NCBI RefSeq assembly: GCF_003148495.1
Contig: NZ_QGGH01000008.1
Location: 62,001-126,000 of the forward strand
Length of the DNA: 64,000 bases
Origin: Mesorhizobium loti
Lineage (GTDB): Bacteria; Pseudomonadota; Alphaproteobacteria; Rhizobiales; Rhizobiaceae
Reading direction: 5' to 3'
Part shown: positions 1 to 8,839 of the stretch, one piece after another
How the letters are laid out: each line of letters begins with the position of its first letter
How positions within the stretch are numbered: the stretch's first letter is position 1
Translations under genes and position numbers: made by a program
Notes under the pieces: model-generated
Database searches by the model: none
What the model saw: only the letters and a program-made list of their open reading frames with translations
What the model was told of the DNA's origin: nothing

Positions 1-1787
1 ATCACCTGCAACAGGATGTTGAACAGGTCCGGATGCGCCTTCTCGACTTCGTCCAGCAACAGCACGCAGTGCGGATGCTGATCGACGCCGTCGGTCAAGA
101 GGCCGCCCTGGTCGAAGCCGACATAGCCGGGAGGAGCACCGATCAGCCGCGACACGGTGTGGCGTTCCATATATTCCGACATGTCGAAGCGGATCAGCTC
201 GACGCCGAGCGACGCGGCCAACTGCTTGGCCACTTCGGTCTTGCCGACGCCGGTCGGGCCGGAGAACAGGTAGGAGCCGATCGGCTTCTCCGGTTCGCGC
301 AGTCCGGCACGTGCCAGCTTGATCGCCGAGGTAAGCGCACTGATCGCGGTATCCTGGCCATAGACGACGCGCTTCAGCTCGATATCGAGGCCTTGCAGCA
401 CCTTCTCGTCGTCGGCCGAAACCGTCTTCGGCGGGATGCGGGCCATGGTGGCGATCGTCGCCTCGATCTCCTTGATGCCGATGGTCTTCTTGCGCTTGGC
501 TTCCGGCACCAGCATCTGCGAGGCGCCGGTCTCGTCGATCACGTCGATCGCCTTGTCCGGCAGCTTGCGGTCGTTGATGTAGCGTGCCGACAGCTCCACC
601 GAGGCCTTGATCGCCTCGTTGGTGAACTTCACCTTGTGGAATTCCTCATAATAGGGCTTCAGGCCCTTCATGATCTCGATGGCGTCCTCGATGGTCGGCT
701 CGTTGACGTCGATCTTCTGGAAGCGCCGCACCAGGGCACGGTCCTTCTCGAAGAACTGGCGGAATTCCTTGTAGGTGGTCGAGCCGATGCAGCGGATCGC
801 ACCCGACGACAAGGCCGGCTTCAACAGGTTGGACGCGTCCATGGCGCCGCCTGATGTGGCCCCTGCCCCGATGACCGTGTGGATCTCGTCGATGAACAGC
901 ACGGCACCTGGATAGTCCTCGAGCTCCTTGACGACCTGCTTCAGCCGTTCCTCGAAATCGCCGCGATAGCGCGTGCCGGCAAGCAGCGTGCCCATGTCGA
1001 GCGCGAAGATGGTGGCGTTGTGCAGCACTTCGGGAACGTCGCCCTCGACGATGCGCTTGGCCAGGCCCTCGGCGATCGCCGTCTTGCCGACGCCGGGGTC
1101 GCCGACATAGAGCGGGTTGTTCTTGGAGCGGCGGCACAGCACCTGGATGGTGCGGTTGATCTCGGACTCGCGGCCGATCAGCGGATCGATCTTGCCGGCC
1201 TTGGCCTTGTTGTTGAGGTTGACGCAATAAGCGGTCAGCGCATCCTGCTGCTGCTTCTTCTTGCCACCTTCCTCTTGCGGTTCGGCGCCGTTCTGGCCGC
1301 CCTGCTCGTCATCGGCGCCGCGCGGCGAGCGTGTCTCCGACGCACCCGGACGCTTGGCAATGCCGTGCGAGATGTAGTTGACCGCGTCGTAGCGGGTCAT
1401 CTGCTGTTCCTGCAGGAAATAGGCGGCATGGCTCTCGCGCTCGGCGAAGATGGCGACGAGCACGTTGGCGCCCGACACTTCCTCGCGGCCAGACGACTGG
1501 ACATGGATCACCGCGCGCTGGATGACGCGTTGGAAACCGGCCGTCGGCTTGGAGTCCTCGTCGTAACCGGTGACGAGGTTGTCGAGCTCGGTGTCGATAT
1601 AGGTGAGCACCGTGTGCTTGAGCTCATCGAGATCGACATTGCAGGCGCGCATGACGGCGGCCGCCTCGGTGTCGTCGATGAGCGCGAGCAGCAGGTGTTC
1701 AAGGGTTGCATATTCATGGTGCCGCTCATTGGCGAGCGTCAGCGCCTGGTGAAGCGCCTTTTCCAGGCCTTGGGAGAAAGCCGGCAT
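1..1787 (-). CDS. clpA: ATP-dependent Clp protease ATP-binding subunit ClpA (3' end outside window)
   Basis: AAA+ unfoldase that feeds substrates, including N-degron proteins delivered by ClpS, into ClpP in the cytoplasm. The frame is open from an ATG at 1787 to the left edge, about 595 codons, so the C-terminal part is missing. Visible in order are the Clp N-domain (residues about 1-145), a Gln/Lys-rich linker, the first AAA+ module with Walker A GDPGVGKT and Walker B LFIDEIH, and the start of the second module with SGPTGVGKTE and LLLDEVEKAHP. The ATG lies 6 bp after the clpS stop, so the two are co-transcribed. ClpA rather than ClpB or ClpC is favoured by the short linker with no long coiled coil and by the clpS neighbour. 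Confidence 0.97.
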   Translation of the reverse strand, partial: MPAFSQGLEKALHQALTLANERHHEYATLEHLLLALIDDTEAAAVMRACNVDLDELKHTVLTYIDTELDNLVTGYDEDSKPTAGFQRVIQRAVIHVQSSGREEVSGANVLVAIFAERESHAAYFLQEQQMTRYDAVNYISHGIAKRPGASETRSPRGADDEQGGQNGAEPQEEGGKKKQQQDALTAYCVNLNNKAKAGKIDPLIGRESEINRTIQVLCRRSKNNPLYVGDPGVGKTAIAEGLAKRIVEGDVPEVLHNATIFALDMGTLLAGTRYRGDFEERLKQVVKELEDYPGAVLFIDEIHTVIGAGATSGGAMDASNLLKPALSSGAIRCIGSTTYKEFRQFFEKDRALVRRFQKIDVNEPTIEDAIEIMKGLKPYYEEFHKVKFTNEAIKASVELSARYINDRKLPDKAIDVIDETGASQMLVPEAKRKKTIGIKEIEATIATMARIPPKTVSADDEKVLQGLDIELKRVVYGQDTAISALTSAIKLARAGLREPEKPIGSYLFSGPTGVGKTEVAKQLAASLGVELIRFDMSEYMERHTVSRLIGAPPGYVGFDQGGLLTDGVDQHPHCVLLLDEVEKAHPDLFNILLQV

Positions 1788-1793
1788 GTTACC

Positions 1794-2162
1794 TCACTTC
1801 TTCTCCATCACGCATTGCAGCGGATGCTGATTCTGTCGGGCGAAATCCATGACCTGGGACACTTTGGTCTCGGCCACCTCGAATGTATAGACCCCGCACT
1901 CGCCCACTCCATGATTGTGAACATGAAGCATGATGCGTGTGGCGGCTTCGCGGTCCTTCTGGAAAAAACGCTCCAGCACGTGAACCACGAACTCCATGGG
2001 CGTGTAGTCGTCGTTGAGGATGAGGACCCGATAAAGGCTGGGCTTCTTGGTTTTGGTTTTGGTGCGCGTGATGACGGCCGTCCCACGGCCGGCCTCATTG
2101 CCGTTGCCGTCGCCGTTTTGCATCCGCGCCACGTGTCTCGTGGCAGTCAAACCGATCGTCAC
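1794..2162 (-). CDS. clpS: ATP-dependent Clp protease adaptor ClpS
   Basis: Adaptor that binds N-terminal destabilising residues and hands the protein to ClpA. The ClpS core is clear: NDDYTPMEFVV, then VLERFF, and HNHGVGECGVYTFEVAETK near the C-terminus, preceded by a Lys/Thr-rich flexible N-terminus. The start is uncertain. I chose a GTG at 2162 because AGAGGCAGG precedes it at a reasonable distance; the frame is open to an ATG at 2189, and an ATG at 2123 would give about 109 residues, close to many family members. It is the first gene of a clpS-clpA operon. The family assignment is firm; the exact start is not. Confidence 0.93.
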   Translation of the reverse strand: MTIGLTATRHVARMQNGDGNGNEAGRGTAVITRTKTKTKKPSLYRVLILNDDYTPMEFVVHVLERFFQKDREAATRIMLHVHNHGVGECGVYTFEVAETKVSQVMDFARQNQHPLQCVMEKK

Positions 2163-2220
2163 GTATTCCTGCCTCTTTCGAATCCCCATGCGAGTTCGAC
2201 ATGTAGGTGTTCGATGGACG

Positions 2221-2248
2221 ATTTTAAGCCCTTCTGTTTAGCTGACAA
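2221..2248 (-). promoter_or_regulatory. Probable sigma-70 promoter of clpS-clpA
   Basis: On the minus strand a TTGTCA -35 box (2243-2248) and a TAAAAT -10 box (2221-2226) are separated by 16 bp. Transcription would begin near 2214, leaving a short leader before any of the three possible clpS starts. Called from sequence match only. Confidence 0.5.
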
Positions 2249-2324
2249 TATGGCTAGGTGACCAAACTTGGACGATTTTCGCAATCGTGAAGGGGCGCGA
2301 GGCCCTGGAGTGGAAATCGGCATG

Positions 2325-2358
2325 AAAAAACCCGGCTGCGTTTCCGCAGCCGGGTTTT
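2325..2358 (-). terminator. Rho-independent terminator of the phasin gene
   Basis: A perfect 14-bp stem (2327-2340 with 2345-2358, core CCCGGCTGCG/CGCAGCCGGG) closes a 4-base loop. On the minus strand it is followed directly by a T run. It lies about 60 bp past the phasin stop and isolates that gene from clpS-clpA. Confidence 0.85.
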
Positions 2359-2419
2359 GGCCCGGACCCAAAGGGCCGGATTTGGGTCACATCAGGCGAA
2401 ATGACTTCGCCCGGCGAAA

Positions 2420-2749
2420 TTACTTCGCCTTGGCAACGATTGATTCGAACGGCTTGTAGGCTTCCTTGGCGAGTTCGGCATAGAGGTCGCCAATCTTGGT
2501 GGCCTCGGCGACGAACGCCTCGTAGGACTGCTTGGCGTAATCCGACTGGATCTCGATCGCCTTTTCCAGCGACTTGGCCGAAATCAGCTTCTCCACGGTG
2601 GCGCTGCCGGCTTCAAAACTTTTCTTGGTGTATTCGCCAGCCTCGGTCGCGATCGCCTGCGCGCCCTTGGAGAGGGACGCAAAGCTCTTCAATCCGGTGT
2701 CGGCGAACTCTTTGCCGTATTTGCTGAAGTCCTCATAGGTCTGGGTCAT
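2420..2749 (-). CDS. Phasin family protein
   Basis: Small helical protein (109 residues) of the phasin_2 type, which coats polyhydroxyalkanoate granules or acts as a related amphipathic surface protein. The sequence is almost wholly helical, Ala/Lys/Glu-rich, without Cys or a signal peptide, with the characteristic stretch ending ELAKEAYKPFESIVAKAK. The ATG at 2749 is chosen because AAGGGA lies 8-10 bases upstream and because the longer frame (to 2830) would run through the promoter. It is monocistronic: own promoter at 2809-2837 and a strong terminator at 2325-2358. Binding to PHA granules is inferred from family, not shown by context, since no pha genes are nearby. Confidence 0.88.
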   Translation of the reverse strand: MTQTYEDFSKYGKEFADTGLKSFASLSKGAQAIATEAGEYTKKSFEAGSATVEKLISAKSLEKAIEIQSDYAKQSYEAFVAEATKIGDLYAELAKEAYKPFESIVAKAK

Positions 2750-2808
2750 TTCGCGATTCCCTTGACGGTTGAGGCGTCCTTCTTCGGGGCGCCCTTGTGC
2801 AATGCAAG

Positions 2809-2837
2809 ATAATAATTGTGCGCCGCACAAAAGTCAA
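2809..2837 (-). promoter_or_regulatory. Strong sigma-70 promoter of the phasin gene
   Basis: TTGACT (2832-2837) and TATTAT (2809-2814) on the minus strand are separated by exactly 17 bp, close to the vegetative consensus. A leader of about 50 nt precedes the phasin ATG at 2749. Confidence 0.7.
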
Positions 2838-3032
2838 TATTTTACTGGCGTGCGGACCCGCCTGCACAGCCAATGGCTAAAAATCGAATAAAGAGAGCTT
2901 CAAGCCCGAAGAAAATGGTGAACGCGGCGGTTACCATAAACGGATTGGTAACGCTGCCCCGGTAGCTTGGCCGGAAGCGAGGCAGGACCCTTTGCCGCCT
3001 CCAGCGCAACGAAGAATTCAAGGGAAGTACCA

Positions 3033-4463
3033 GTGCGTAAGGCGTTGTTGGGCATCGTTTCCAAATCCACCTCCCCTCTCAAGACGATCGTGATCATCGC
3101 CATGGCGATGACGTTCGTTTGTGGCGACGTCGTCTCATCGCTGGCAGCGAGGCAGGCGGCCATTGTCGTGGACGCCAAGACTGGCAAGGTGCTCTACTCC
3201 GCGGATGCCAACGGCAGGCGCTATCCGGCCTCGCTGACCAAGATGATGACGCTCTATCTGACCTTCGAGGCGCTGGCGAAGGGCAAGATCAGCAGGAACT
3301 CGCCAGTCGTGTTTTCGGCCCATGCATCCGCCGAGGCGCCGACGAAACTCGGGGTGAAGCCGGGCGATTCTGTTACGGTCGAGACCGCGATCCTGTCGAT
3401 CGTCACCAAGTCGGCGAATGACTCGGCCACCGCGCTAGGTGAAATGCTCGGCGGCAATGAACCTACTTTTGCCCGCATGATGACCGCCAAGGCGCGGGCG
3501 CTGGGCATGACCGGGACCGTCTTCCGCAACGCCAACGGCCTGCCCGACCCTGGCCAATTCACCACCGCGCGCGACATGGCGACGCTCGGCATCGCGCTGA
3601 GGGAGCACTTCCCGCAGTATTACGGCTATTTCTCGCAGCGTTCCTTTCTTTACGGGCGCCAGCGCATCAACGGCCACAACCGCCTGCTCGGACGCATCAA
3701 AGGCGTCGACGGCATCAAGACGGGCTACACTCGCGCCTCCGGCTTCAACCTCGTCTCGTCGGTTGCCGATGGCAATCGCCGCATCGTCGGCGTGGTCATG
3801 GGCGGCACCTCCGGCGGCAGCCGCGACAACCAGATGGCCACGTTGATCAACACCTATCTGCCGAGGGCATCGACCCGCGGCGGCGGCGATCTGGTCGCCA
3901 AGGCCAGCGGCAACAACCCGATCACCGCGCTTGCCAAGGTCCTCCTGCCCAAGCACGACGCGCCGACGCCGGACGACAAGCCGATGGTCGAAGACGATGC
4001 CGTGGCGTCCAACGACGATCCTACAACTGCGGACGCTACGGACGCGACCGATGAGCAGACAACGGCCGCGGTCGAGGAGACAGCGCCCGTGGTCAAGACC
4101 AGGAAGGTCAAGACCGTCATCGTGTCGGCCCCTCAAATTGCCACGGCCCAGGTCGTCGCTGCCTATGCCGAGCCAACTCCGGCGGCCGTCGACCCGGTCA
4201 ACACAGCGTCGGTGCCGTCGGGCTGGGCCATTCAGGTCGCGTCTTCGCCAAAGCAGTCCGAAGCCCAGGCCTTCCTCGACAAGACCACCAAGCAGGCACC
4301 CAAGGTGCTAGCCGACGCGTCCGGCTTCACCGTCGCCTTCGACAAGGACGGCGTCACCTACTACCGCGCCCGTTTCGGCGGCTTTGGTTCGAAGACCGCG
4401 GCCTGGAAGGCCTGCACCGCTTTGAAGAAGAAGAACATCGAGTGCTACGCCGTCCAGCAGTAG
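3033..4463 (+). CDS. D-alanyl-D-alanine carboxypeptidase with C-terminal SPOR domain
   Basis: Periplasmic penicillin-binding protein of the DacA/PBP5 type that trims the terminal D-Ala of peptidoglycan stem peptides. All three active-site motifs of peptidase S11 are present: SLTK (residues 67-70, nucleophile Ser67), SAN (127-129) and KTG (229-231). A hydrophobic segment near residues 16-30 serves as signal sequence. The last 80 residues form a SPOR domain, which in this family binds denuded septal glycan and targets division sites; an Asp/Thr/Ala-rich linker joins the two. The GTG at 3033 is chosen because AGGGAAG lies 5 bp upstream; the frame extends to an ATG at 2967 without a good ribosome site. 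476 residues. It stands alone, convergent with the J-domain gene. Confidence 0.9.
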   Translation: MRKALLGIVSKSTSPLKTIVIIAMAMTFVCGDVVSSLAARQAAIVVDAKTGKVLYSADANGRRYPASLTKMMTLYLTFEALAKGKISRNSPVVFSAHASAEAPTKLGVKPGDSVTVETAILSIVTKSANDSATALGEMLGGNEPTFARMMTAKARALGMTGTVFRNANGLPDPGQFTTARDMATLGIALREHFPQYYGYFSQRSFLYGRQRINGHNRLLGRIKGVDGIKTGYTRASGFNLVSSVADGNRRIVGVVMGGTSGGSRDNQMATLINTYLPRASTRGGGDLVAKASGNNPITALAKVLLPKHDAPTPDDKPMVEDDAVASNDDPTTADATDATDEQTTAAVEETAPVVKTRKVKTVIVSAPQIATAQVVAAYAEPTPAAVDPVNTASVPSGWAIQVASSPKQSEAQAFLDKTTKQAPKVLADASGFTVAFDKDGVTYYRARFGGFGSKTAAWKACTALKKKNIECYAVQQ

Positions 4464-4471
4464 GACGGCGT
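4447..4471. repeat. Perfect 9-bp inverted repeat across the carboxypeptidase stop codon
   Basis: ACGCCGTCC (4447-4455) and GGACGGCGT (4463-4471) flank a 7-base loop containing the TAG stop. No T run follows on either strand, so it is a weak terminator candidate between two convergent genes or an mRNA 3'-end hairpin. Confidence 0.4.
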
Positions 4472-4509
4472 GGAAGTCATCTCCCGGAAAAGTTCTGCAT
4501 CGAAGGAGA

Positions 4510-5208
4510 CTAGTTGTGATTGGAGAGCAAGACGTCCTTGGCTTCATTAATCCGCGCCGCCAGGAAAGACGTGCCGCCGATATCGGGGTGCAGGCGTTGC
4601 ATCAGGCGGCGGTGCGCCTTGCGGACATCCGCCGCGGCGGCCCCCGCTTCAAGACCAAGGACCTTGTAGGCCTCCTCCTTAGTCATGGCGCCCGGACCTG
4701 GCGCAACACCCAGCCCTTCACCACCGTTCGTCTCAGTGTTTTTGCGCCAGACGGGAAATCTGCCGTCAAGATACGTCTCTAGCAGCTGCCGGCTCTCCGG
4801 ATCGCCGGAGAGTTCCCGGAAGAGATGCTGCAACTCCGCCAGGCCCATCGCGCCAAGCATCTTGCCTTCGTGGCGGCCAGCCAGGACCAGTCCTTCAAGG
4901 CCGCCGGTATCGTGATCGAGTTCCATCTCGAGCGCTGCGGTGCGCACCGTCGAACGCTTGCCCGGCGCGAGCTTTGCCGGCGGCCGCTTCATCCGCATGG
5001 AACCATACCAGGCGATTGCCGCCGACAGAATTATGCCCCCGATGCCTTCGCGCCCGACCACAACCATAGCGATGCCGACCAGCCCCAGAAGGACCGGCCC
5101 GAGTGTCTTCATGCCGCTGGCCAGTTTTGCTGGGTCGGCGCGGAGGAAGATCGTGGCCGCGCCGAGAAGCACCAAAAATAATGCTACCAATGCGATGATT
5201 GCGCCCAT
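4510..5208 (-). CDS. Membrane-anchored J-domain (DnaJ-like) protein
   Basis: Two N-terminal hydrophobic helices (residues about 3-22 and 37-65, the second Gly/Ile-rich) anchor the protein, followed by a soluble middle region and a C-terminal J domain (about 172-232) with the HPD motif (in RLHPDIGG) needed to stimulate DnaK ATPase. This order, with membrane helices first and J domain last, resembles Tim14/DjlA-like co-chaperones rather than DnaJ itself; there is no Gly/Phe region and no zinc domain. The ATG overlaps the stop of the upstream VWA gene as TGATG, so translation is probably coupled. The client of the pair is unknown. Confidence 0.85.
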   Translation of the reverse strand: MGAIIALVALFLVLLGAATIFLRADPAKLASGMKTLGPVLLGLVGIAMVVVGREGIGGIILSAAIAWYGSMRMKRPPAKLAPGKRSTVRTAALEMELDHDTGGLEGLVLAGRHEGKMLGAMGLAELQHLFRELSGDPESRQLLETYLDGRFPVWRKNTETNGGEGLGVAPGPGAMTKEEAYKVLGLEAGAAAADVRKAHRRLMQRLHPDIGGTSFLAARINEAKDVLLSNHN

Positions 5209-5939
5209 CAGTCCCCGCCACCCCGCAGATGCTCGATCATCAGCCGGTCTTCCGGCCTGCCTCTGGCCTCAAGCGCCTTCAGTCCGCCGGTTGCAAACAC
5301 CGCAACCGCCGAAAGCAGCCCTGCCAGGGTCGTTGCAGCCCGCCGATCAAATCGGAACCAAGCCCCTTTGGACAACCGCGCGATTTCCTTGAACGCCTTT
5401 TCTGCGCCGGAATCATGACCTTCCTGGAAGACGAAGACAGGAACGCCATGCAAGCCGAGGCTGCCGGCCTTTTCGGCCAGATCGTCGATATCCTCTTCCA
5501 TCGCATCGCCGATATAGACCAGCGCATTGACCTTGGCGGCCGCCGTCTGTTTCAGCGCGTGCGCCAGCACCTTGCCGATCTGGGTGTGGCCGCTGCGGCA
5601 TTCGATCCGCGTCATCAGCTGCTTCAAGGCATTGGTGTCGCTCACGAAAGCGGACGAACGGCACTCGCCGAGACCGCGAAAATAAACCAGCTGCACGCTG
5701 AGGGTTCCGGCCTTGCCGACGGCGTCGAACATCTGGCCCTGCAGCGTGCAGGCCAGATCCCAGGTCGGCTGGCGGCTCATCGTCGCGTCGAGGGCAAGGA
5801 TCAGCCTGCCCGAACCGGTCGCCGACGCGGCAAGTGTCCTCGCCTGACGAATGAAGGCGTCGATCTCGCCGGCGTTGGATTGAGGCTTGATCGGCGCAGG
5901 ATTGGCCCTCGCGGGCACGGGCTGCTTCTTGTCGCTCAT
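5208..5939 (-). CDS. VWA domain-containing protein
   Basis: 243-residue soluble protein with a von Willebrand factor A fold from about residue 40. The metal-ion-dependent adhesion site appears as DATMS in LILALDATMSR, a variant of DxSxS, and later strands such as NALVYIGDAMEEDIDDL fit the fold. There is no signal peptide, so it is cytoplasmic. Its stop overlaps the start of the J-domain gene, so the two form a coupled pair and probably act together at the membrane. Bacterial VWA proteins commonly assemble complexes or partner with AAA+ proteins, but none is adjacent here, so the function is not assigned. Confidence 0.85.
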   Translation of the reverse strand: MSDKKQPVPARANPAPIKPQSNAGEIDAFIRQARTLAASATGSGRLILALDATMSRQPTWDLACTLQGQMFDAVGKAGTLSVQLVYFRGLGECRSSAFVSDTNALKQLMTRIECRSGHTQIGKVLAHALKQTAAAKVNALVYIGDAMEEDIDDLAEKAGSLGLHGVPVFVFQEGHDSGAEKAFKEIARLSKGAWFRFDRRAATTLAGLLSAVAVFATGGLKALEARGRPEDRLMIEHLRGGGD

Positions 5940-6023
5940 AAGAACAAAGATGTGGCGTTGCTACATCGCTTGCAAGTCCCACATCGGGTGGCACAAAGGG
6001 CCAGACGGTGATGCCACCTGGGG

Positions 6024-6461
6024 TCAGAGCAGGCCGAGGTCGGCAAGCTCGCGCCTGAGTTTCGGCGGCATCTCGATCAGCCCGGCCTTGCCCTTGCCGA
6101 GATCAAGCGGCGCGTCGGCCGGCTTCAGATAGCGCCAGCCCTGAAAAGCCCGGCGCGGCTGCCAGTCGGTTCGTACAACCTCGGGGTCGAGAATCAGGTG
6201 GCAGCGGCCGATGCCTTCACCGTCGGTGAACGGCCGAATCTCGGTGATCAGCTGGCGGCACTGCACATTGCCCTTGATCACCCAGTAAAGCGAACCGCCA
6301 TCGGTAACCTCGGCGCCGCGCGTCGGCATCATGCGGGTGGTGTGATATTGCTCGACCGGCTCCCCGGCGCGCCGCCGCTCGTCGAGGCGGAAGGCAATCC
6401 ACTCTTCGAGATCCTCGACGCTGTCGCAGCCGACGCACAGTTTTAGGAGATTGAGAGCCAT
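6024..6461 (-). CDS. DUF1489 family protein
   Basis: 145-residue soluble protein matching the alphaproteobacterial DUF1489 family, recognisable from the LNLLKLCVG start, the TRMMPTR and GSLYWVIKG segments and the C-terminal GWRYL motif. No catalytic residues are obvious and no structure-based role is known to me. It is flanked by the VWA/J-domain pair downstream and sdaA upstream, all on the minus strand but with gaps of 76 bp or more, so an operon is not evident. Confidence 0.8.
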   Translation of the reverse strand: MALNLLKLCVGCDSVEDLEEWIAFRLDERRRAGEPVEQYHTTRMMPTRGAEVTDGGSLYWVIKGNVQCRQLITEIRPFTDGEGIGRCHLILDPEVVRTDWQPRRAFQGWRYLKPADAPLDLGKGKAGLIEMPPKLRRELADLGLL

Positions 6462-6537
6462 TCGCTAAGGTTAGTCCTGAGCGCCGAGACGTCAACGGCC
6501 TGACGGACTTCTCCACAGTGGCGGTTTAGGCCAGCCC

Positions 6538-7941
6538 TCAGCATTCCACGACATTGACGGCGAGCCCGCCAAGGCTGGTTTCCTTGTACTTCTCGTTCAT
6601 GTCGAGGCCGGTCTGGCGCATGGTCTCGATCGCCGCGTCGAGCGGCACGAAATGGGTGCCGTCGCCTTTGATGGCCAGCGACGCGGCCGTCACCGCCTTG
6701 ACCGCGCCCAGCGCATTGCGCTCGATGCACGGCACTTGCACCAGGCCGCCGACCGGATCGCAGGTCATGCCGAGATGATGTTCGAGCGCGATCTCGGCGG
6801 CATTCTCGACCTGCTCGGGCGTGCCGCCCATGACGGCGCACAGGCCGGCCGCCGCCATCGCCGACGCCGACCCGACCTCACCCTGGCAGCCGACCTCGGC
6901 GCCGGAGATCGAGGCATTTGTCTTGATGATGCCGCCGACGGCAGCGGCCGTCAGCAGGAAATCTCGGATGCTCGGCTGATCGGCCTCCGGATGGAAGTGC
7001 AACCAGTAGCGCAGCACCGCCGGCAGCGTGCCGGCAGCGCCGTTGGTCGGCGCGGTGACGACGCGGCCGCCGGCGGCATTCTCCTCGTTCACCGCCATGG
7101 CGTAGATCGACAGCCAGTCATTGGCGAGCAAGGGATTGGGCTTGTTCTGCTGCCACTGCTCCTGCAGCTTGTCGTGCAGCATGCGCGCCCGCCGGCGCAC
7201 CTTCAGCCCGCCCGGCATGATGCCATCCTGCGACAGGCCGCGGTCGATGCAGCCCTTCATGGCGCTCCAGATGCCGTCGAGGCCGGCGTCGAGCGCCTCG
7301 CGCGACATCTGCGTCTCCTCGTTGACGCGCTTCATGTCGGCGATGGAAAGGCCGCTTTTGCCGGCCATGGCCAGCATCTCGACCGCATTCTTGAAAGGAT
7401 AAGGCACTTTCTTGCCTTCTGTCGTAACCGACCCCTTGGCCTTCATCCGCTGCAGTTCTTCTTCCGAAACCACGAAGCCGCCGCCGATCGAATAATAGAT
7501 GCGCTTGAGCAGCAGGCGGCCGCCAGCGTCATAGGCGTAGAACGCCATGCCGTTGGCGTGACCGGTGAGCGGCGTCTTGCGGTCGAGCACCAGATCGATG
7601 GCCGGATCGAAGCGATAGGAGGGATGGCCGGGCGGCGAAATGCGCTTTTCGGCGGTGATGCGGCTGGCAATGCCATCGGCCTGATCGGGATCGACCGTCT
7701 GCGGCGTCAGGCCGGCAAGGCCGAGGATGACGGCGCGATCACTGCCGTGACCGATGCCGGTGTAGGCGAGTGACCCGTGCAGGCTGGCGCCAAGCCGGTC
7801 GACCTTCACACCCGCCGGACGGGGCCAGTCATTTCCCGCGACCTCGTCGAGAAACCGCGCCGCGGCGGTCATCGGCCCCATCGTGTGCGAACTCGAGGGT
7901 CCTATGCCGATCTTGAACAGGTCGAAAACCGAAAGGAACAC
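6538..7941 (-). CDS. sdaA: L-serine ammonia-lyase, iron-sulfur, single-chain
   Basis: Converts L-serine to pyruvate and ammonia in the cytoplasm. The N-terminal regulatory-like domain starts with FDLFKIGIGPSSSHTMGP, the family hallmark, and the C-terminal catalytic domain carries the [4Fe-4S] cysteines in EVGCQGEVGS and TCDPVGGLVQVPCIERN. The final residue is cysteine (NVVEC). In structurally studied bacterial enzymes a C-terminal Cys tucks back as the fourth cluster ligand and is displaced by serine, so the same tail-in-mouth regulation is likely. At 467 residues it is the normal fused length. Monocistronic, with no associated regulator. Confidence 0.95.
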   Translation of the reverse strand: MFLSVFDLFKIGIGPSSSHTMGPMTAAARFLDEVAGNDWPRPAGVKVDRLGASLHGSLAYTGIGHGSDRAVILGLAGLTPQTVDPDQADGIASRITAEKRISPPGHPSYRFDPAIDLVLDRKTPLTGHANGMAFYAYDAGGRLLLKRIYYSIGGGFVVSEEELQRMKAKGSVTTEGKKVPYPFKNAVEMLAMAGKSGLSIADMKRVNEETQMSREALDAGLDGIWSAMKGCIDRGLSQDGIMPGGLKVRRRARMLHDKLQEQWQQNKPNPLLANDWLSIYAMAVNEENAAGGRVVTAPTNGAAGTLPAVLRYWLHFHPEADQPSIRDFLLTAAAVGGIIKTNASISGAEVGCQGEVGSASAMAAAGLCAVMGGTPEQVENAAEIALEHHLGMTCDPVGGLVQVPCIERNALGAVKAVTAASLAIKGDGTHFVPLDAAIETMRQTGLDMNEKYKETSLGGLAVNVVEC

Positions 7942-8119
7942 GCGGCGTTGTCTCCTGGAGTCAGTCGAGGACTACATATAGGAATTCCCAGGATGTTTCC
8001 GCTCTTTTGGAAATCGCGGCGCTGCGCCCGCCGACCTTGTTTGCTCCGGCAGCGACATTGGTGCCGATCGCTGTATGCGAAGATCGAAGCGATCGGGCTG
8101 AATGTGATAAATTCAAGCC

Positions 8120-8839
8120 ATGGGCGATTCCCTCGATCTTTCGACAGCCGATCTCGCGGCGCTGGCCTTCTTCCTCGTCGCATGGCTGCTGCACACGTTC
8201 GCCTCCGACGGCAAGCTTGTCAGCCGCGTGTCGCTGACGACGGCGATGAATGCACAGCGGCAAGCCTGGATGCGGACCATGGCCGAGCGCGAGATCCGCA
8301 TCGTCGACACTGCCATCATGAGTGGCCTGCAGCAAGGCACCGCCTTCTTCGCCTCCAGCTCACTGATCGCGATCGGCGGCTGTTTTGCCTTGCTCGGCGC
8401 GTCCGACCGGGTTCTTGAAGTGCTCAGCGACCTGCCCCTGGGTGGTGCGCCGTCGCGCGCGGCCTTCCAGATAAAGGTGTTCGGACTGGTGCTGATCCTG
8501 GCGTTTTCGTTCTTCAAATTCGGCTGGGCGTACCGGCTGTTCAACTATTGCACGATCCTGATCGGCGCGGTGCCGATCCCGCATGGCGAAGCCTCGCGCA
8601 ATCCGGTCACCGAGACGGCGGTGTGGCGGGCGGCGCAAATGAACATGCTCGCCGGAAAACACTTCAACTCCGGCCTGCGCGGCGTGTTCTTCTCGATCGG
8701 TTATCTCGGCTGGTTCGTCGACCCCATGGTGTTCGTGCTGTCAACGCTGTTGCTGCTGGCGGTGCTGGTGAGGCGCCAGTTCTTCTCGGCCGCCAGACAG
8801 GCGGTGATCGGTCAGCCGCCAGGGCTCGGAAAAGGCTGA
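8120..8839 (+). CDS. DUF599 family membrane protein
   Basis: 239 residues with four predicted membrane helices (about 13-30, 75-95, 113-133 and 195-222) and a conserved loop around PIPHGEASRNPVTETA. It matches DUF599, a widespread family of unknown function. The 3' end overlaps the 3' end of the convergent YdcF gene by 28 bp, an arrangement that could make the two transcripts mutually antisense. Confidence 0.83.
   Translation: MGDSLDLSTADLAALAFFLVAWLLHTFASDGKLVSRVSLTTAMNAQRQAWMRTMAEREIRIVDTAIMSGLQQGTAFFASSSLIAIGGCFALLGASDRVLEVLSDLPLGGAPSRAAFQIKVFGLVLILAFSFFKFGWAYRLFNYCTILIGAVPIPHGEASRNPVTETAVWRAAQMNMLAGKHFNSGLRGVFFSIGYLGWFVDPMVFVLSTLLLLAVLVRRQFFSAARQAVIGQPPGLGKG

Noticed and set aside
33..2261. 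Long plus-strand frames of 273 and 460 codons
   Set aside because: They lie antisense to clpA and clpS, which have intact domain motifs. High GC makes long antisense frames common.
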